From: Moniliophthora roreri
Lineage: Eukaryota; Basidiomycota; Agaricomycetes; Agaricales; Marasmiaceae
Assembly: GCA_001466705.2 (NCBI GenBank)
Contig: LATX02000200.1
Span: 1,736,001-1,800,000, forward strand
DNA: 64,000 nt
Direction of reading: 5' to 3'
Position numbers and translations under genes: made by a program. Numbering within the stretch: the first letter of the stretch is position 1; each line of letters begins with the position of its first letter. The notes under the pieces were generated by a model. It made no database searches. It was not told where the DNA came from and saw only the letters and a program-made list of their open reading frames with translations. Positions 1 through 12,278 of the stretch are shown here, piece after piece.

Positions 1-1026
1 GCAGAAGTGCTGAGGTGGCGAACAGCCTTATCAAGCTGAATATAGCCTCGATACTCGTCCGAGTTCAAGCTCGAATAGGACCTATCATGCCAGCAATTTC
101 GATATTCTTCCTGGGTACCCTCATTCGATCTGACAGTTTGGCTGAATTTTTGGTCTCCCTGGGTTTCGCACAAACAATTTGCACCCATCTTCGACAATGC
201 TCTGAACTTTATGTACCTAATCCCGAGAGCGTATCTGCGGGTTTGTACGCAGTGGCTAGGATGTCCCGATCCATCCCTTTGGCAAAGACCCTCGCAAAGA
301 ACGGGTGTGTAGAGGTTATCGCGCACCACCTCAAGACATCGACGGATCCTGAGGTTTTGCATTGGAGTGCAAGAGCTGTTGGTTGTCTGATGAAGCCCAA
401 TAGCAGCGATCTGGTCAAAATCCTTCTGGACGCCGATATTGCTAAAGGGCTCGCCAGACTGCCCACTGTTTTACCCCCTGAATCTCTCCATCCCCTCGAG
501 TCGTTTGGTTTCGCCATTCAGAGGTTCAGCTGTGCGGAGTGGGGCAGCTCAACAAGGAAAGCTTTGGTAGAAGCTGGAGTTGTTGACTCGCTCCTGGCTC
601 CCTTCAGACCAGCAGTAGATGAGCGTCGCCACAACGTTCATGTGGAGCTCGCACTTGCTGTCTGTCTCCTTGGGGGTGTGGGTGGTTCGTCCATCCGGAA
701 GGAAATCGTAAATGCGGGAGGCATCGAAATTTTGAAGAGTGCTGGTGCAGCGGGCAGCCCGGACGTGACAAAGGCTTGTAACATGGCTGTGAGCAGCATC
801 ACTGGTAATTTATTCTCGCGTAGCGTAGGTTGGCGTCGAGGTTTATTCCCTATTCTCGAAGATGCTGACCATGCTTTCAGCTACGGCAAAGGCTGCGATG
901 GCACACAAGTGGAGTGGGGGATGCCCTGATTACTATACAGAGTGCCCACTCACAATCACGGAGGAACAGGATTCTCGCAAATGTATGATGTGTACGGAGA
1001 TTTGTGGTGCCGGGGGTTTCGTATAG
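1..1026 (+). CDS. ARM/HEAT-like repeat protein, 5' end outside window
   Basis: The reading frame is open from the first base, so the N-terminus lies outside the window. The visible part is a string of Leu/Ala-rich amphipathic helices resembling armadillo or HEAT repeats, which usually form protein-binding solenoids; no enzyme motif is visible. I place one 76-bp intron at 805-880. Splicing it gives a frame ending in a short Cys-containing tail (ending CGAGGFV) with its stop at 1024-1026. Reading straight through instead stops at 929 after a poorer sequence. It converges on the decayed SET gene on the other strand. The family call is from repeat texture only; partners and function are unknown. 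Confidence 0.5.
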
Positions 1027-2165
1027 CTTCTGTACATTTTCATAAACTGCCCGATAGCGATGTATTTGGTGAAAAGTTCTTCGTCCTTTTTGGCATCTCT
1101 GCCAACATAAATCTGCATAGCGGAAGACGGCATCCCCCGACGGCGAATGATGTTTGTGTGGCAGCTAGACGTAGTCAACTTTGGTAGAGTTCGAGCAAAG
1201 GTAGTACAATCACGCTACCTGTGGTTGATTCGCGACAACTCCTTGAAGATACCGTTCGGGGTAAGAGAGTTGGGTTATACTTGGGCATACAGTAAGCGTG
1301 CGTTGGGAAGGGAACTGTGTCTACACTCACCTGTATCCTCCATACCTTCCATGTTCATTCCAAATAATACCCACAATTGGCCTTGATCCATCGAGTTTGT
1401 GGTCGTTGTACAGCGACAGAAGATCCTTCAGCCATTTTTCGGGCACCGACCCGGCATCATCTTGCTGTCTCTCGAACAGCATAGCTTGTCAGATTTGTTC
1501 CTCTGTGAAATGTGACAGGGTACCCATATCAACTATGGCGCTAGCCACTAGTGAAATCAACGCCTACTCAAAGATAATCAAATCTCCTATCTTGAAATGG
1601 ACACCAACGAACATGCCTAATCCCTTTCCAGCTTCAGATGCGTGGGTCTGGTAGCGTGTTCCGGGAAGCCGAGCGATGGGCCGGGGAAAGCCAGGCACGC
1701 CGTAGGTTTTCCGCTTCAGGTACCCAGAAATCAAGCACTCCGTCCAACCACCTGAATATCTTTCGATTGTCGTATCCATAAAGATTGAAGACAGTGGTAA
1801 AAACCACCTCAAGCTCGTCATACTGGAATAAAAACCAGCCACGTTCAACCTGCTTGGTGGGACTTCTTATCCTTCAGGACGACCTGTATATATGAGCAAT
1901 TTCAGCATCTGCAGAGTTATTTGTTGAAAATAAATATACACCTGCTTCTTTGACCACACCATAGGACAAGGTAATCTTGGAGAGGACGCGGTCATTCGCG
2001 TAGATGGACACCGCAGAACCTAATCAGTGGTTCCGGTGAGTTGAAAATTTAAAAGGCGAATTCATCAAGGACTTACGCATTTGTGAGCCAAGGAACCAGA
2101 GCGCTGCCGCCGTGCTGTGGAGGTGGTGGGTAGAAGGTTCAAGTAATTCTTCGGATCCGTGAAAT
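1000..2165 (-). pseudogene. Decayed SET-domain protein gene (copy 1)
   Basis: The minus strand carries ordered pieces of an agaric-type SET-domain protein (putative lysine methyltransferase). Near 1700-1565 is a start-of-SET segment with GKGLGMF and GDLIIFE. Near 1560-1330 is a middle segment with SHFTEEQ and LDGSRPIVGI. Near 1250-1210 is FKELSRINH, followed after an intron by a segment beginning SCH near 1180; together they give the NHSC cofactor-site motif. The middle segment has two in-frame stops: TAG directly after GDLIIFE, and TGA inside EEQ-I-stop-QAMLF, where a CGA codon would fit. The N-terminal part (1850-1720) is best in a different frame, implying a frame break. Exon-like stretches continue up to about 2160. 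It lies downstream of MSW1 on the same strand and is a relative of the copy at 4.4-5.4 kb. Confidence 0.6.
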
Positions 2166-2288
2166 TAGTATTATTTGAACCATTCACAACCATCCAAAAA
2201 GGCAAATGACGCGTCTTTGGTGCATAAGTCAAGTAGACGGCAAAAGTTGAAGGTCAATTTATAACGTGATAGGTATCGTAGTGTATAT

Positions 2289-3718
2289 TTAAGCCAAACC
2301 TATCCACCTTCGTACCTGGATCATAGTTTCTTCTGCCCTTTCACGGGCACGAAGACCACCTTCCGCTGCGACGCGTTCCAAGTAGTCTTTTTCACGTTTT
2401 AACCGCCCAAACTCCTCCCTTGGCCCTCTCAGCATCTCCTGTACGGCCTCTGTAACATCGCGTTTCAAAACACCGTGATTTTTCGTCTCGTACTCTTTCG
2501 CTGTTTCCAAAACGTCCTGAAGCTTGCAAGCGGCAAGTATTGTGAGTAAGTTGGATGTCCCGGGACGGTTTACAGGATCATAGGTGATGCCTGCTAAGGA
2601 GTCTGTGACAGCACTTCGAATTTTGGCGGCGATCTCAGCATCCGTGTCTGTCAGCAAGATGCGAGAAGAGACATCGGGATGAGATTTTGACATCTTCGAT
2701 GTAGGATCTCGAAGAGAAAGTATTCGTTTGGATGGAGCTAGCCGCAGGCGTTATTGCTATGCTGGTGCTGATACGGCGAGACCACTTACTATTGAGCTGC
2801 GAGGGAAGGGGGAACATATGGTTGCAGCCTTTAAATGTGCGGTTAAATTGGTCTGCAAGATCACGACTGAGTTCAAGGTGTTGTGTTTGATCTTCGCCGA
2901 CAGGAACATGGGTTGCTCTAGAGGCGCGTTTCAACCATACGAAGCAGTCGAGCAAACTGGAGAGCGTACCTGTACACCAATATATCGGCCGCTTGAAGAA
3001 CAGGATATGTGAATAATCCGACATTGAGCGATGTTTCATCAACTTCGTAACTGTCATGCATGCTCTTCGACGCAGCCAGACGCGACTGAAACCAAGTTCA
3101 TGAGCCTACACTCTTACACCATGACAAACTTTTTGAGTACACACCTTCCAGGTCGTCATCCTACGAAGCTTGCCCATTGGCGTGATACAGTTGAGGATCC
3201 ATGCCAACTCCGTGTGTAGCGGGTTCTGCGTATATGAACAAAAAAAAAATACCTAGAATTGTTCAATCACGCACATGATCCTGATGAAAGACTATTGATC
3301 GTTTTGGGTCGATTCCAATGGCCAAAAGAACAGCCAACATATCCAATCTCGACTGAGCCAACTGCTTCGGAATTTGAGGAAGCGTAAGTGCATGCCACCC
3401 GACAATGGTAAAGAGCAGATCATCCTCGGGTGAGGATTCCTTCTGAAGAACTACCCAGTTCGAAAGGGCTCCAAGATAGTTCCCTAACTGCCCAAAGGTC
3501 TGTAAGTAGGAGCAGTGCAGAGGAATGAAAACGCGCCGTACGTGAGGTACTCCGGTTGGTTGAATCCCTGAAAGCACGACTCTTTTCCGTTTAGTCGTAA
3601 CTGGTAGTGCAGGTTCGGTTCCTTTGGGTGAAGACGTTGAGAAATATCGAAAGGCCTGTCGTCGACACGACTGTAGACCAAAAGCTGGCCGGATGACCGT
3701 CGTCATTGTGCAAGTCAC
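2289..3718 (-). CDS. MSW1: Tryptophanyl-tRNA synthetase, mitochondrial
   Basis: Class I aminoacyl-tRNA synthetase that charges mitochondrial tRNA-Trp with tryptophan. The spliced product is 387 aa, the usual size for the organellar enzyme. The N-terminus is Arg/Ser-rich and lacks acids, like a mitochondrial presequence. It is followed by [18 protein letters not shown] (HIGH-type ATP site; the PH and LG are joined across an intron), [30 protein letters not shown] and the KMSKS loop. Five introns are at 3488-3541, 3226-3274, 3086-3144, 2918-2969 and 2738-2789, all 49-59 bp. Start at 3718 or at a second Met four codons on. Decayed SET genes lie on both sides. Identity is secure. Confidence 0.95.
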
Positions 3719-4397
3719 GGCTTTACTCTCAGTACCGTGATCACCATCGGATGCACACGGTGACGTCGGAAATTACTGGCTGAGATATCCGTCCAGCTTC
3801 AAGTCCTTAATTTCACGGGAGTCTCTTCCAGAGACCAGGAATGCCTAATTTCCCTTCCCCATATGAGCTGTTTGGGATGCAGACGCGAAAGACTTTCAAT
3901 GTCTGCACAATAGCCGATACCTCCCGACAGCCCTACAAGTTTTTCGCCTTCAGGGCGTGTATGACATGTACAGTGCACCTACCGCCTACCATTGGTTATC
4001 GCGCCAATAGGTAGTTACAGTATGTAAGATATCGAATACACCTAGTCTAGTCGCTCGTTCGACCCAGAATCAGGCTGGGCGGGCGGCGGCGGCGGCGGCG
4101 CATCAGGATTTCCCCACGGCACTTTCCACTCGCTTTCGTCCACTTCCACACTCAATTCTGGCCATTCTAATCTTTTCAATATAATCATTTGGTCATACAA
4201 TAAAACTACATCACATTAATTTTTGGTGGCTACTGTGTGGACTCCCACAACTTGTGATTTTTGATGAAAAAGCTCAGCAAAGTGGAAAGTGGGAAGGAGG
4301 GTTCCAGACCCCTGAAAGCGAGCCACTGAAAATTGTTCTACTAGTGTCCTAATGCACAGAAGACATCAATTCAATCTAGTGAAAAGCTAGAAAAGTT
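3719..4397. other. Intergenic, MSW1 promoter side
   Basis: About 680 bp between the MSW1 start and the second SET remnant. I see no coding exon. It holds a short GGC-repeat tract near 4080-4100 and presumably the MSW1 promoter next to 3719. Confidence 0.5.
4080..4100. repeat. GGC trinucleotide tract
   Basis: Six or so tandem GGC units in intergenic DNA; a simple GC-rich microsatellite with no coding frame attached. Confidence 0.7.
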
Positions 4398-5400
4398 GTG
4401 GAAAGTGGGGAGCAAGATGGTGATTTCCTGATCCGCCCGCCCCTGTCTGCCCCCGCCCCCGCCGCCCAGGCCAATGATCATCCAGACGGATCCACCGAAT
4501 GCCTCTTGAGTACAGCATGCGCGCAAAGCACTTCATCGTCAATTCACCCGGATTCCCTAAACCCATCGCACGTACACGTAACCCCATGCTTTCGTATCAC
4601 GCCAGATAAACGAGGTCTGGGCATGTACGCCACAATTGATTTGAAAGCGGGAGATTTAATCTTGAGCGATCCTTATTGGACCCGTTGGTTTTCTGTTCTC
4701 TCAACAAGTGATCCCAGCACATTTTACGGACGAGCAGAGAGCTCAACTGTATCTACATGAGAGGAAGCGGTGTATGCAGGCCGTGTTTGATAGGTTGCCG
4801 AGGAAGAAGCAGAGGGAGTATCTGTCGTTGTAGTATAACGGTCATAAAGCCGATGGTCCACTTCTTGGGATTTTCAGGGCAAATGGAAATACTTTTGGAC
4901 GGGTTCAAAGATCCAGGTACGTCGGTGCCACGGTGTGAGTGAGTAGTTTCTCATTCAAGAAATTTTGCTATAGGGAACAGTACAAGAAGGTTGACCAGTT
5001 TGAAACGTATGCCGGAATTTTCAAGGATTTGTCGAGGATGAATCACAGGTATGTCTTTCCCCGCGGGGATTTGACTCGTGCTCGCTTTTATAAAACCCGC
5101 AACAGCTGTCGACCTGACATGCATCATGCCTCGTGGAAGTGGGATATTCCGTCCTTTGCGATGGGGATCTGTGCAGTCCGAGGTGTGAAAGCGGGTCATC
5201 TCGTACACCAGTGTCATGCGGCTCCATGCCGATTGTCAGGGCCAGCTGGATTAGATGCAGCTGCAAGTTTTGCAAGAATCCTCGAGCTTCAAACACACGT
5301 CGTGTTTCGTTTTCTCAGACTGTCGAGCGGATGGCGATTCTCCTTGTGCTATGGACATGAAGGAGTCTATTGTGAGCGCTGCGGGGCTGGTTTCTGATCT
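4398..5400 (+). pseudogene. Decayed SET-domain protein gene (copy 2)
   Basis: Successive SET-domain blocks occur in order but in different frames. ITPDKRGLGMYATIDLKAGD is near 4596-4655. A block with DEQRAQLYLHERKRCMQAV is near 4728-4790 in another frame and runs into a TAG after REYLSL. IFKDLSRMNH, joined across an intron to SCRPDMHH, gives the intact NHSC motif near 5020-5110. ISYTSVMRLHADCQGQLD then ends in TAG. The post-SET cysteine cluster CSCKFCKNP near 5250 sits in a third frame. At least two frameshifts and two nonsense codons make a working methyltransferase unlikely. It is a relative of the remnant at 1.0-2.2 kb and lies divergent from MSW1. Confidence 0.7.
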
Positions 5401-5683
5401 TTGAATTAGACCTAGGAAAGATAAATGGCTGCAGTGGTGATTTGACCGAAATGGCGAAGAACAGTCGACTGTGGAGAGATGAGAATACCTGCTGCACCTG
5501 CTGCACCTGCACTAGCTGTAGATTTTGTATTGAAGCTTGACGGAAATAGCCGGCCCTAGAGCAGCGCCTCGTGTATACGGCGTGTCTGAGTTTGTAAAAA
5601 TATTTGACTTTGCTCTCTCCTCACTCCTCCCATATCTCATCTCGACTGCATACCCGAGAGCTGCTCCAGAGTCTTGGCCTGCT

Positions 5684-8600
5684 ATGGAGAATCGTTCAAT
5701 CGCGTCGTCGTCGCTTCACGATCTCTTTTCTCGTGGCTCTACCCCGCCCCAGCAGCCGATACAGCAGCAGCAGGCACAACAGCCTCAGCCGACTCAGCCT
5801 CAGCAGCAGCAGCAGCAGCCATCAACGCAATATCTAACTCATAATGTATCTTCCAATCAGATCGAGTCGCTATTTCAGAATCTTTCAGCTTCTCCTTCAG
5901 ACCACCATCATCATTCTTCAGCTTCAGCTTCCCAATCTGCTGCAGATGACTTTTCCAATCCAACTACCCCCCCAGTCATGTCCATCCAGGACGATCCAGT
6001 CGCTTCCCCTCCAGCTTCAATTTCTTCCATCTCTGATAGGCAAAGTGCCTTGTTATCTCTTCTAGGTGGTCCATCTTCTGCTCCGGCGACCTCATCCTCT
6101 TCGACCTCCCAGCAGCCCCAGCAAATTCCTACTCCTCCAGGCTCTTCTCAAAGGTCTGGTGCTTCACCTTCGCACAACGAAGCACAGGGCAAGTTCCTTC
6201 TCGAGCAGTTGATGGCTGGGTGAGTCTTCAAGCTTACCATTCTTCGCCTCCAGGCGACTGTCGGTGCCTGCTGTGTCTGGTATCTACTCGGCATCTCACA
6301 CGAGGCTCCAGCATGGCCGAGTCGTGATTTATATACTGCTTTTTATACCTTTTTCTTTCCTCCTTTTCCTTTTCCTTTTCCTTTTCTATTTTACTTATGT
6401 TTTCGTTTTATTATTCCAGAAATCCACCCAGGTCCAACTATTCTGAATCGCAGAGAACCTCGTCCATACCTGGCTCTGCCCCAACACCGCCATCTTATGG
6501 TCCCGGTGCCGGTCCTAGCCAACACGAGAGTACATATCAGCGCACACAACTCGATCCTGCTCCCGAGCTCACTCAGCAGCAGCAACAATATCATTCACCT
6601 GAACCTCCCCAGTCTCAGTCTATGCCTCCTACGCAACCGCAACCTCCCTCTCCACGCAAATCCATGTTCGACTTTGTCTCACCATTCGACGCACTCTCTA
6701 CGTCTGGTGTTAGTTCAAAGAAGAAGCCAGCTCCACCTCCACCTCCACCACAGCCAGCGAGCATTTCGAGCGGCCTTGACGACGAATGGACTACCGTCGC
6801 AGACCCTAAACGACAGTCTGTGGATAATCTGTTGGAGAGTTTAGCCCGAGCACAAATCCCACCTCCAGCATACGACACTACCAACTACTACACCGCTAGC
6901 GCCAACGATTACTTGCAGGCTCAGGTACCTCCGCCAATTCTTCCCAAGCCTTCGGGTGTACCGAATCGCACGGCTTCGCCTCGCGCTTCACCACCAAAGC
7001 CGCATGCCCAACGCGCCGCGCGTATGGATTCGCCGCAAGGTCAGGCCATGCAGCAGCAGCAGCAGCAGCCTACCAACAACAATAATCATAATCGAAGGGA
7101 TAAGGAGAGTTCTCCCGGCCCGGGTAGTAGAGGAAGTTTGAGGGCCAAAGGTGGCCGGAACTACAAGAGCGTCAATAGTCCGAGGTGCGTCCCTCCGATA
7201 TGACCAGTCAATGTTAAAACTGATTCGTCGATCTCACAGCCAGCAGGTTCAAAATATCGTATTCGATGTCTCCCAACCGTTGGATGAGATTCAGGCTCCT
7301 CGGGATGCGGTGAAATCTACTGCCATTGCCCTCGTCAGACAGGATACTGTGTTCCTTCCCGGTACCACGATCGGTGCTACCCATTGGGTTGCTTATGCTA
7401 TGACCAGGGGTATGTATATTCAAGGACAATCCAGGTATATCATTGTTAATTACATGTCCTTTACAGGACGTATCCGTGTCATCTCGCGTTCAAGTGGAGA
7501 TCGTACTCTTCTTACACTTCCGCCTCCTTTCCCTCCCGGTGCTAGCGTCACCGATATGGCTGTTCATGGCAACAGACTTGCTGGTGTCACCTCTGATGGG
7601 GGTTTCGTGGTCTGGGAGTTGCCCGAACTCATCACAGACGACGTTCCGTACGTATTGTCGTTCTCATATTCCGAAAGGTGGTGCTGATCAACAGACGTCC
7701 CAGTGGCCAATTGTTGTTGTGTGTCACGCCTTCTAACGATCATGAACCACTGCAGTTGGTCAAGTGGAATCCAAAGGAGCCTGATCAGTTGGCTGTGGCT
7801 TCTGAGTCCCAGATTTACTTGCTTGATCTAGGCCTTGCCCATGCGCTGAGGGGACAGAGCATCCTTCAATCCGATCTTCATCAAATTGGGCAGATTTTCT
7901 CGCTTTCTTCAGTAAGTCTTCCTGGTTATCGGCTGTCATATTACAGCATCCTTACCTCCATATCTCTTCTCCACAGCCCCTTGTTGCCTTTGACTTTGAC
8001 GTTATTCATTTTACTCTTGCTTCTATCTCCGTGGACTCTACTTTAACTATTTGGAACGTTCAAGATCAACTTCCCTATTCCACACACAAAGTCCGAGGAG
8101 AAGACATACCTTCATCGCTAACGTTTGTCGACGGAGGAATAGTTGTAGGACGGAAAAATGGTACCATCTTCCAACTTCTTTCTATGACGACCAAGAGCGT
8201 TTTATCTACCATCAAGTTTGTCAATGGGTCTCAGGAAGACCCAGACATGTTTGGGCATGCCAACTATGACTCTAGGATCCAAACACTTTGGGTAGCCAAC
8301 TGTCGTAGAGACAGTATAATCGGCCTCAAAATCAGCCTCGAACCTTCGGTCGCCAATGGGGAAGAAGCGATTAGAGGCTATTTCGACCAAGTCGTCGAGT
8401 TTACTGGACCGAAACCAACCATTCATTTCGTCATCCTCACGCCAGATTCAGATCCAAATGGTGACGAAGCCTACGCTGCTTGCATTGCAGCTAAGGTTCC
8501 ACCTGGAGAACTTGCTCTCGTTGCCTTTTCGGTGCATTCGAGTGGTGTGGACCAGATTCTGATCAGGAAAGAGTGGTTTGATTCGGCTTTGAATTCGACA

Positions 8601-10657
8601 GTGGCAAAATTCCCGCCTTACACGGCGCTTCACCAGCCCCCACAACAGATGCCATCGACGCAGATGATACCACCTCCGCAACCCGAGATTGTCAATACGA
8701 CATCGAACGTCAACACGAACAAGAATCATCGTGGGCCGCAGAATGTAGCGCCGACGTCGCATTTGCCTGCTCAGCCAGCCAGGCTTAGGACGCCACCTTC
8801 AGAGGAAATCGAAGCTGACATCACTCGAGATGAAGTTCGTGCCGAGGGCGGTAAAGGAAAGGGCAAGGGAGGCAAGGTAAAGTTCGGTGAGGAGAAGGAG
8901 CGTTCAGACAAGAATAGCAAAGGGGGCGATTCTGCGCTGATGAATGAAACTGCTCTTGGTCAAGTGCTGACAAGGGAGATAAGGAAGACCGAAGACAATC
9001 TTCACAATCGTATCAGCAAGTTGCTTAGCAAAGCTATGGACACGCAAAGTGAGTAACGCCAGTCGTGATTTGTTTGTTCTTTTCATTAACGCCACCATCT
9101 CTACACTCGTTATTAGATCAGCGTATGGAGGAAGCCCGGGCTCATGACCAGCAAGAAGACTTCCAGCGTCAAGAGACTATCCTCAAGTTGATTTCAACAG
9201 AGCTGACGAGGAACACCACGAGAGTGGTGGAGATGGCTGTGAAGAATGAAGTGCAGAATTCAGTGCTGCCTTCGTTGGAGAACATCACCAAGAATGAAGT
9301 GAGGGCTGCTTTGAATGACCAAGTCGGTACTGGTTTGGTCGATTACATCGGTCAGGTACGTCTTCATTTGTATTTGAGCTTGTCAACTCGTATTGACAGT
9401 CATTCATAGTCTCTTCCTATGGAGATCGAGAAACTTCTCTTGCGACCGGATGTTTCAGCTCACTTTTCGCACCTGCTCTCCAACAATCTCACCACTTTGA
9501 TCGACCGTCATATCAAGGACGCTGTTTCGAAAAACCTTTTGCCGCTTTATTCCCAACAATCCTCGGCTATGCACCAAGAATTCATGAGGGAGCTTCGGAA
9601 TGAAATTCACGGATTCAAGGCTGAAATTAGTAACTGGCAGAATGATACCATGCGGGGTCAGGAGGTGCGTCTTTTCACAACTTATTTGACCTTTCACTAA
9701 CATGTTGCCCTAGAATTCCATCCGAGATCTCCAACGCACAGTCCAAGCCTTGAGCGACCAAGTCAAATATTTGAGCTTGAATCATACTGGCAGTGCTATC
9801 CATCATATTCAACAGGCTCCTCAACCACACCATGGTTCACCGGCTAATTCAGGACCTTCGAACATGAGCCAATCTCACCTTCGTCAGCAAAACGTACAGA
9901 CGAGTCTTCCGCCTCCGTCATCGCAAGTATCATCCAACAATTACTCGGTCCCTCATGGCAACTTTGGGCCACCACCACCCCCGCAGGGACCTCCCCAGCA
10001 ATCAATGCTGAACCAGCCGTGGTACTCCACCAACATTGCGGCACCTCAGGCCTCCCATCCCGCTACGATACCTCCACCTCCACCTCCACCTCAGACTGAA
10101 CGTACACCTCCCATTAAACCAGAACAATGGGACGAAATCTATCTTGGCGTGTTGCACACCCAGGATGCGTCCAAGTTACGGGACTTGTTGGCGCACACAA
10201 ATCCAGAGTTGATCATGCCGTTGAACGGACAGGTCCTGGTTTCACAGGCTGTCATTCTCACTCTGGTTCATCGAGTAAGTTGCAATGCTTAATGAACTTT
10301 TAATTTGTCCTAATGGTTTCATAACAGCTCTCCGCTATGGTTGGAGAACTTTCCCCCACTGACGAGTCTCTCAAGACTTCACTGTGGTGGTTGCAGCGTG
10401 CTGTAGCACTGTTGCGTCCAGAGGTAATACCGATTTACATTTGTAAATTTGCCAGATAGCTGACAAGCGAATTCTTACAGGACAAACTCATCACCGATTT
10501 CATTCCAAGGGTGATTCCAAACGTCCAGGTTTTGCTGAACACGACGAAGCAGCGTCTTGCAATCCCGGTTCCTGGTGGACCCCCTACCCTCGATATTGCG
10601 AGGTCAATCTCAGACGTGCAAGAGTCTCTTCGTCGGAAAGTCGCACCTGTTTCATGA
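5684..10657 (+). CDS. EDC4/Varicose-like mRNA decapping scaffold
   Basis: Predicted 1,422-aa scaffold of the Dcp1-Dcp2 decapping complex in cytoplasmic P-bodies. The N-terminal ~500 aa are low complexity, rich in Gln, Pro and Ser with CAG-type polyQ runs. A WD40-like domain follows, with VAYAMTRG, IRVISRSSGD, LLCVTPSND and VDSTLTIWNV. Then come a charged Gly/Lys region, a coiled-coil-like stretch (IEKLLLRPDVSAHF) and the conserved helical C-terminus (LGVLHTQDASKLRDLL). Ten introns lie at 6220-6419, 7185-7239, 7410-7466, 7648-7694, 7912-7976, 9049-9116, 9356-9409, 9665-9713, 10275-10327 and 10424-10480. The first is unusually long and pyrimidine-rich. Start chosen at MENRSIASSS. Family assignment rests on architecture and the C-terminus. 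Confidence 0.85.
6361..6386 (+). repeat. CCTTTT tandem repeat in intron 1 of the EDC4-like gene
   Basis: Four or more tandem TCCTTT-type units inside the 200-bp first intron, about 30 bp before its acceptor at 6417-6419. It acts as an extended polypyrimidine tract and could vary in length between strains. Confidence 0.7.
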
Positions 10658-10995
10658 AAGAATTATGTTGACATGCCTTTTTGATGACACTCCTACGAAC
10701 AAATGCACATATGATTGACGCTTTTTCCTTTTCCTCTTGGTCCTCGATTCTGATGTGTTCAATATTGGGCATACTGCGTAACACTGCTTTTGTACATAAA
10801 ACGCTATCTGTTGTTTGAATCAATGTTTTTCTACTCTGATAGCGGCTGGCGGCCGGTTCTCGAAACACTGTCGCGCTGCCGGTTGCCGGGTATTCCACGA
10901 ATGGACCATGACATGTTCCTGCTGAGTGAGCGGTTATGTACACGACAGCCCTCTTGAAATAGCCTTCCCACCGTGTTCCCTCCTGACCGTCACTA
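10658..10995. other. Intergenic between EDC4-like and DUF2470 genes
   Basis: Tandem-gene spacer of 338 bp holding the 3' end of one gene and the promoter of the next. I see no coding exon in it. Confidence 0.5.
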
Positions 10996-11816
10996 ATGGC
11001 CGACCCAGTCGCTGAAAAATCTGGATTCCTGCGCATGTATATGTCGAATCATCCCGACACCTTGGTTGCGTATGCCAAATGGTTTGGAAAGGTCACAGAA
11101 CCCATAACGAGTGCAGAAATGTCGGCTATCGACTGCAAGGTGTGTATTCGATTGCGGTACGCGCTCGTGTTCCGGACACTGACCTGAGAGCCTTTGTAGG
11201 GCATGACACTGAGCTGTACTCTGAAAAATGGCTCCAAGAAGGATGTTCGCGTGCCCATTGAACCACCCATGTCCGGATACGACGACGTGAAGCCCCGGCT
11301 ACTGGAGATGAAAGCAATTGCACAGGAAGGACTAGGAATGGTACGTGAATACTATCCACGCACCTTGAAATTTTATACTCAAGAAGAGCCATTCTAACAG
11401 ATCAAAGCGCCACAAATCAGAACATTCCATCTACCCAATAAAGCCATATACCCCGTCATACTCATTGGCCTCTTTGCATATTTGGCATATTCGCCTCTAA
11501 ACTCGTCATCTCCGCTATTCCTACCTGCTAAATTGGCTGCACCGTACCTTGGACGCGCTCCCGACTGGGCATTCAAAGGGCTTTGGGTCACACATGCTTT
11601 CGAAGCACTGTACACCTACATATTATGTCGGCGACACAAGACAGGGTTTGTAGTTGGGGTAAGTGATTTTCATCTGAAGTCTGACTTGCCGTGACATCGT
11701 CTTTTTGGCAGGCACAATATGTTATCGCTACACTGTTCTCAGGAGGGTATATTTGGTTGGACTTGAGGAGACGGATTCAGGACGCTCGGATTGACTCTGT
11801 GATGAAAGTCGAGTGA
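10996..11816 (+). CDS. DUF2470-domain integral membrane protein
   Basis: Predicted 215 aa. Residues ~1-80 match the DUF2470 type (SGFLRMYMSNHPDTLVAYAK near the start), a fold linked to heme/FMN-binding pyridoxamine-oxidase-like proteins. Three hydrophobic segments follow (around YPVILIGLFAYLAYS, WVTHAFEALYTYILC and VIATLFSGGYIWL), so it is probably a multipass membrane protein. Introns are 11140-11199, 11341-11400 and 11659-11711. This domain pairing recurs in fungal proteins of unknown function, and no substrate can be named. Confidence 0.75.
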
Positions 11817-12278
11817 AATATTGGTCTATATTCAAGGGATTTATGTATGAGTTGGACGTGTGAGCAAATTGTCCATAAGGGATCGGTTCTAACCGTGTTC
11901 TGACCTGTACTTTTAGTTACTAGAGTATACATGTTCATGTTTTCCAGCGCGAGACGATAAACACTATGTGAAATATTAGCCTCAGTCTCAGAGAACGCTC
12001 TGATACGCGTGTCACGGGTGGGTGGCCAGCCTCTGGCAACTCATACCACTAACATACCACTTGTTCTATATTAAATACACATTCCCGCAATCTCCGGCAG
12101 ACGCTGCCCGCTCTACAGAACACGAGCGAAAATCCAATGCCACATCATCAGGTTGGGCACACTGACATGTTGAGTCATTTCGGGCATACATGGCCACGTG
12201 ACGAGTTCTTTTCGGGTCCGCCGCCAGAGAGCCGCGACGCGACCGCGCGTACCTCCCATTCTTTTTACCCTCATCGCC
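11817..12278. other. Intergenic, Argonaute upstream region
   Basis: About 460 bp between the DUF2470 gene and the Argonaute start. No plausible exon seen; it should contain the Argonaute promoter. Confidence 0.5.
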
